Below are positions 5,730-8,558 of a DNA stretch of 8,558 nucleotides, in pieces; the stretch's first letter is position 1; each line of letters starts with the position of its first letter. The stretch is from NCBI GenBank assembly GCA_023380915.1, contig JAMCSM010000156.1, positions 1-8,558 of the forward strand, in the 5' to 3' direction. This DNA is from Actinomycetota bacterium (lineage in GTDB: Bacteria; Actinomycetota; Humimicrobiia; Humimicrobiales; Humimicrobiaceae). The notes below the pieces were generated by a model, which was given only the letters and a program-made list of their open reading frames with translations, was not told the origin of the DNA and searched no databases. Made by a program: the position numbers and the translations under genes.

Positions 5730-7182
5730 TTAAGACTCCCGTTTTTTAATCGTTTTATCTTTTGTTTTGTTTAAACCCATACCCAAGGCATTATAGATAG
5801 ATATTATATCCTCCCTTAATAAAAGATTCTGATTAACTAAATTATATTGTGCATTAAGCAAATTGAATTTCCAGGTAAGATATGTTATGGGATCTATTAT
5901 CCCTGCATGATATTGGGCAGTATATAGTTCAAAAATCTTTTTTGTAGAATGGTAATTATTCTGCCAGGTTGAAAGAGCCTCAAAATCTGTTTTATATGAA
6001 GCAAGAACATTATCTGTTTCACTGAAAGCATTAAGTACAGTATTCCTGTAACTTAAAACCGCCTGTTGATATTGTATTTTTGCTCTTTCATACTTGCTGT
6101 AATTTCCGTTATAATTAAATAAAGGGGCAAATACATTTAAGCCGAAATCCCAGACGCTGCTTGAATTAGTGATAAAATCAGCCAGGCTCGTACTTGCAAA
6201 ACCATAACTTCCTGTCAGGGAAAATACAGGAAACATATTAGCAAGACTTTCTTTTTCAGCATAAGCATATGAATATACATTGTCCAGAGACGCTTTTACA
6301 TCCGGTCTCTGGATTAATATTTCAGATGGCAGGTTGACCGGCACTAATTTTGTATAATCCATTTCATTAAAATATTTATTATTTATACCTGTCCTGATAT
6401 TTTCCGGATATTTCCCAAGGTAATAGGCAAGAGCATTCTGGTTAATTGCTCTGAGTTTTACCAGGGTAGTGAGGCTATATTTTATATCTTCCAGCAGTAT
6501 TTTTGTATCCTCTACAGAAACAGGCTCAATAAGTCCGCTTTTATACCGGTCATTGTAAAAATCCAGAATTTTTTTCATTATAAGATACTGCTCATTCAGG
6601 TTTTTTATATTTTTAGATAATGCACATAGCTGAAAATAAGTCTGGGATACATTACTCAATAATGCCAATTTTACAACATCAGCATCTTCTCTGGACAGCA
6701 ATAGATTAGTCTGTGCCTGATTTACAGCATTTTCCGCCTGGTTCCATATAGGAATTTCATAAGAAGCATTTATACCAACCTGGTATAGATGATATGGTTC
6801 AGTACTTATTGGCGTAAAAAGTACACTTGAATTTTTAGAAGATTTGTTTTTTGTTATTGAAAAATTGATATTGGCTTGCGGTAAAAGGTATGACTGGCTT
6901 TCTGACACATAAGTCCGGGCAATCTGTATATTCTTTACGGCAATTTTATAATTCAGGTTGTTTTTTAACGCTTCATTTATAAGGATATTTAATTGTGGTT
7001 CATTAAAATTTTTCCACCACTTGTTTTTTATAGGCACAGAAGAAGGTTTCAGGGCATACCTGAATTTTGCAGGAATTTTTATAGAAACAGGCTTGGGGGG
7101 GGGTATACATACTACACCCTGTTAAAATTACCACTAACCATAAAAAAAATAACGTCCCCTGAAATGATTTTTTAAATAGCAT
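5730..7182 (-). pseudogene. Outer-membrane efflux lipoprotein (OEP/NodT-OprM family), frameshifted in a C9 tract
   Basis: TolC-like channel of the tripartite pump. From ATG 7182 the minus strand encodes a lipoprotein signal peptide: two Lys, a hydrophobic core, then the lipobox L-T-G-C with the lipidated Cys at residue 23. Four codons later comes a run of nine C (G7095-7103 on the plus strand). With nine, the frame is wrong. With eight, reading continues as P-P-P-K-P-V-S-I-K-I-P into the long frame ending at TAA 5730-5732. The corrected product is 483 residues, normal for the family, with W-W-K-N-F-N-E-P-Q-L-N near the mature N terminus and two repeated long-helix OEP halves. The GTG at 7037 that opens the long frame would lack a signal peptide and is not a credible start. 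The stop lies 1 nt before the adaptor ATG. Phase variation, true mutation or sequencing error may explain the extra C. Confidence 0.9.
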
Positions 7183-7199
7183 TTATTTTTTTAATTCGC

Positions 7200-7218
7200 T
7201 TTTCAAATAGTTTGAAAA
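7200..7218. promoter_or_regulatory. 19-bp palindrome over the efflux operon start site (candidate operator)
   Basis: TTTTCAAATAGTTTGAAAA is a perfect 8-3-8 inverted repeat. It lies immediately downstream of the -10 box at 7223-7228 and covers the expected transcription start near 7216-7217, 18 bp before the outer-membrane-factor ATG. That position suits a repressor of the TetR or MarR type, which often control such pumps, but no regulator gene is in the window. It has no T-run of terminator type beyond its own arms. Confidence 0.5.
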
Positions 7219-7222
7219 TCAA

Positions 7223-7251
7223 AGTATATGACAGAATAAAAAACCTGTCAA
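7223..7251 (-). promoter_or_regulatory. sigma70 promoter of the efflux operon
   Basis: On the minus strand a perfect TTGACA (7246-7251) is followed after exactly 17 bp by TATACT (7223-7228), 5 of 6 to consensus. The -35 overlaps the stop codon of the flavin reductase gene (7248-7250). The predicted transcript starts about 35 nt before the ATG at 7182. This is the best-formed promoter in the window and points to a separate efflux transcription unit. Confidence 0.75.
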
Positions 7252-7754
7252 GTGTAACAGCAAAGAATCTGTCCAAAAAACACGCGATGAAAATCTTTTT
7301 TGGGATACAATCCTGAAACAATTTCAGCAGGTATTTCTGTCCCGGCAAGATCCTGTTTATATATAACCCTGCATTCAAAATTAATTATGCATTCCCTGAT
7401 AATGGGGGAATTTATATGTTTTGAAGGAAGCGCGGTTAAATTCTTTTCCTGAAATTTATCATGGTCCCTGCCTGATAAATCACCACAATAAAGAACAGTT
7501 TTTTTTAACTCTTCAGGCGCTATGTTCACGGTAAAATCTCCTGACTGGTTGATAATATCAAAGGTATAACGTGTTGGTCTGACAAGAGCCATAAAAACCG
7601 GCTTTTGCCATATAATCCCGATTGTCCCCCATCCAATCGCCATTGCATTGGGTTTTTTATCCCTACATGCTGAAACAAGAAGCACCCTGCTTTCATTTAA
7701 TGCTTTTAGGGTTTCATCAACTATCTCCGTCCAATCAACAATTTTCTTTTCCAT
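7248..7754 (-). CDS. Flavin reductase-like FMN-binding split-barrel protein
   Basis: This 168-residue protein matches the DIM6/NTAB flavin-reductase-like family by pattern: an N-terminal helix, then L-L-V-S-A-C followed by P-N-A-M-A-I-G-W-G-T-I-G (about 35-46), the flavin-contacting strand and turn. P-V-F-M-A-L-V-R-P-T-R-Y-T (52-64) and S-G-D-F-T-V-N-I (71-78) follow. The family-typical end is H-R-V-F-F-G-Q-I. Members bind FMN and may reduce it or other flavins with NAD(P)H; the physiological partner here is unknown. The start at ATG 7754 is supported by a strong Shine-Dalgarno, AAGGAGG, with its GGAGG core at 7764-7768, 9 nt upstream. The frame is intact, and the stop lies in the -35 of the efflux promoter. 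Confidence 0.88.
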   Translation of the reverse strand: MEKKIVDWTEIVDETLKALNESRVLLVSACRDKKPNAMAIGWGTIGIIWQKPVFMALVRPTRYTFDIINQSGDFTVNIAPEELKKTVLYCGDLSGRDHDKFQEKNLTALPSKHINSPIIRECIINFECRVIYKQDLAGTEIPAEIVSGLYPKKDFHRVFFGQILCCYT

Positions 7755-7812
7755 ATAGGTTTTCCTCCTTAAAAATTTATTATAACATATTTTTTAAAAA
7801 ATATGATTAAAT
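7755..7812. promoter_or_regulatory. Divergent intergenic region with a 20-bp perfect palindrome
   Basis: These 58 bp separate the flavin reductase and mutS. The minus strand shows TATAAT (7779-7784) before the strong Shine-Dalgarno of the flavin reductase, but no good -35. The perfect palindrome CATATTTTTTAAAAAATATG occupies 7786-7805. On the plus strand TATGAT (7802-7807) could be the mutS -10. The palindrome is made almost only of A and T, so it may reflect composition, an operator, or overlapping divergent promoters. Confidence 0.45.
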
Positions 7813-8558
7813 ATGGATATGGAAAATCTTACACCCATGCTGAAACAATACAATGAAATAAAAGCAAAACATCCTGACTGTATCCTTTTTTTCAGACTTG
7901 GTGATTTTTATGAAATGTTCTATGCCGATGCACAAAAGGCATCAAAAATTCTTGACCTTGTTCTTACTTCAAGATCAGCAGGACAGGCAGGAAAAATCCC
8001 GATGTGCGGAATTCCTTATCATGCGGCAGACTCTTATATTTCCAGACTCATCAAGGCAGGAGAGAAAATAGCAATTTGTGAACAGACAGAAGACCCCAAA
8101 GAAGCAAAAGGAATTGTCCAAAGAGAGATTATCAGGGTTATAACCTCAGGAACCTTTATTGATGAGCAGAATCCGGACAGCAGATACGTTTTTTCTTTCA
8201 TTCAGGGAAAAGACAAAATCGGAATCTCCTTCCTTGATTTATCAGGCGGAACCATATATACAAATCAATACACTAATATTCAAGAAGTAATCAACATAAT
8301 ATATAAACTTCCTGTAGGGGAGATTATTTTCCCTGCATCAGAAGAAAACAAAATAAAAGAAATTTTCAGCGGTATAACAAAGACAAAAAACATACTTCTT
8401 TCTCCATTTCACGATTGGACTTTTAATCCTGACATGGCAAAAAAATCCCTCTGTGAACATTTTGGCGTGCAAAACCTTAATGGATTTGGAATGGAAGAAT
8501 TAACCCTGTCCCATTCCAGCGCAGGTGCACTTCTTGAATATCTGAAGGAATTAAATAA
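7813..8558 (+). CDS. mutS: DNA mismatch repair protein MutS, N-terminal part (runs off right edge)
   Basis: ATPase that recognises mismatches and small insertion/deletion loops. About 248 codons are visible, without a stop. The mismatch-binding domain I begins L-T-P-M-L-K-Q-Y and contains R-L-G-D-F-Y-E-M-F, giving the Phe-X-Glu mismatch-reading motif as F32-Y-E34. It continues with the family-typical P-M-C-G-I-P-Y-H-A, L-I-K-A-G-E-K-I-A-I-C-E-Q-T-E-D-P and R-E-I-I-R-V-I-T-S-G-T. The connector domain II occupies the rest. The start is ATG 7813 or the in-frame ATG 7819; neither has a Shine-Dalgarno. A TATGAT box ends 5 nt before 7813, so the message may be leaderless. The frame is clean throughout. 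Confidence 0.97.
   Translation, partial: MDMENLTPMLKQYNEIKAKHPDCILFFRLGDFYEMFYADAQKASKILDLVLTSRSAGQAGKIPMCGIPYHAADSYISRLIKAGEKIAICEQTEDPKEAKGIVQREIIRVITSGTFIDEQNPDSRYVFSFIQGKDKIGISFLDLSGGTIYTNQYTNIQEVINIIYKLPVGEIIFPASEENKIKEIFSGITKTKNILLSPFHDWTFNPDMAKKSLCEHFGVQNLNGFGMEELTLSHSSAGALLEYLKELN

Noticed and set aside
7172..7378. Minus-strand ORF of 68 codons between flavin reductase and efflux genes
   Set aside because: It overlaps the flavin reductase in another frame and runs through the promoter and palindrome; the flavin reductase frame has clear family motifs and a strong Shine-Dalgarno.

Overview
The window is an AT-rich stretch of bacterial chromosome. Reading right to left it holds the 5' part of mutS (+ strand), a divergent flavin-reductase-like gene, a three-gene tripartite efflux operon (outer-membrane factor, periplasmic adaptor, RND pump), a MntA/HepT nucleotidyltransferase-HEPN toxin-antitoxin pair, and a repeat-rich gene-poor segment around a tRNA-Pro(UGG) gene. 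The lipoprotein-type outer-membrane factor and RND pump imply a diderm (Gram-negative) cell. The low GC, the tRNA without an encoded CCA and the mutS text do not let me name a lineage with confidence; a little-cultivated low-GC diderm phylum is a guess.

Layout: 1-340 holds the tail of an unrecognised ORF (2-169), a promoter-like site and a long imperfect hairpin (185-318). tRNA-Pro is at 340-414. From 415 to 708 there is no gene, but the segment is dense in structure: a second copy of the tRNA 3' end (543-565) bounds a 121-bp foldable segment, and next to it lies an 84-bp self-complementary element (579-662) whose end also occurs at the left edge of the window. hepT (709-1141) and mntA (1128-1520) follow on the minus strand, then the RND pump (1558-4637), adaptor (4640-5728) and outer-membrane factor (5730-7182). 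A well-formed promoter with a palindrome over its start site (7200-7251) drives the efflux operon. The flavin reductase (7248-7754) and mutS (7813 to the edge) share a 58-bp divergent intergenic region.

The striking feature is damage. Three of the six minus-strand genes are broken as written, each in a different way. hepT has one extra A in an A8 tract, after which the full HEPN motif continues in another frame. The outer-membrane factor has one extra C in a C9 tract just after its lipobox. The RND gene has lost a short piece near TM10, replaced by a perfect 110-bp inverted copy of its own 3' end. The homopolymer shifts could be reversible phase variation or sequencing error. The inverted duplication looks like a double template switch, or an amplification/assembly chimera. 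Raw reads would decide. I see no clearly new multi-gene system. The best candidates for undescribed biology are the structured segment inside the duplicated tRNA end, the hairpin upstream of the tRNA, and the homopolymer switches.
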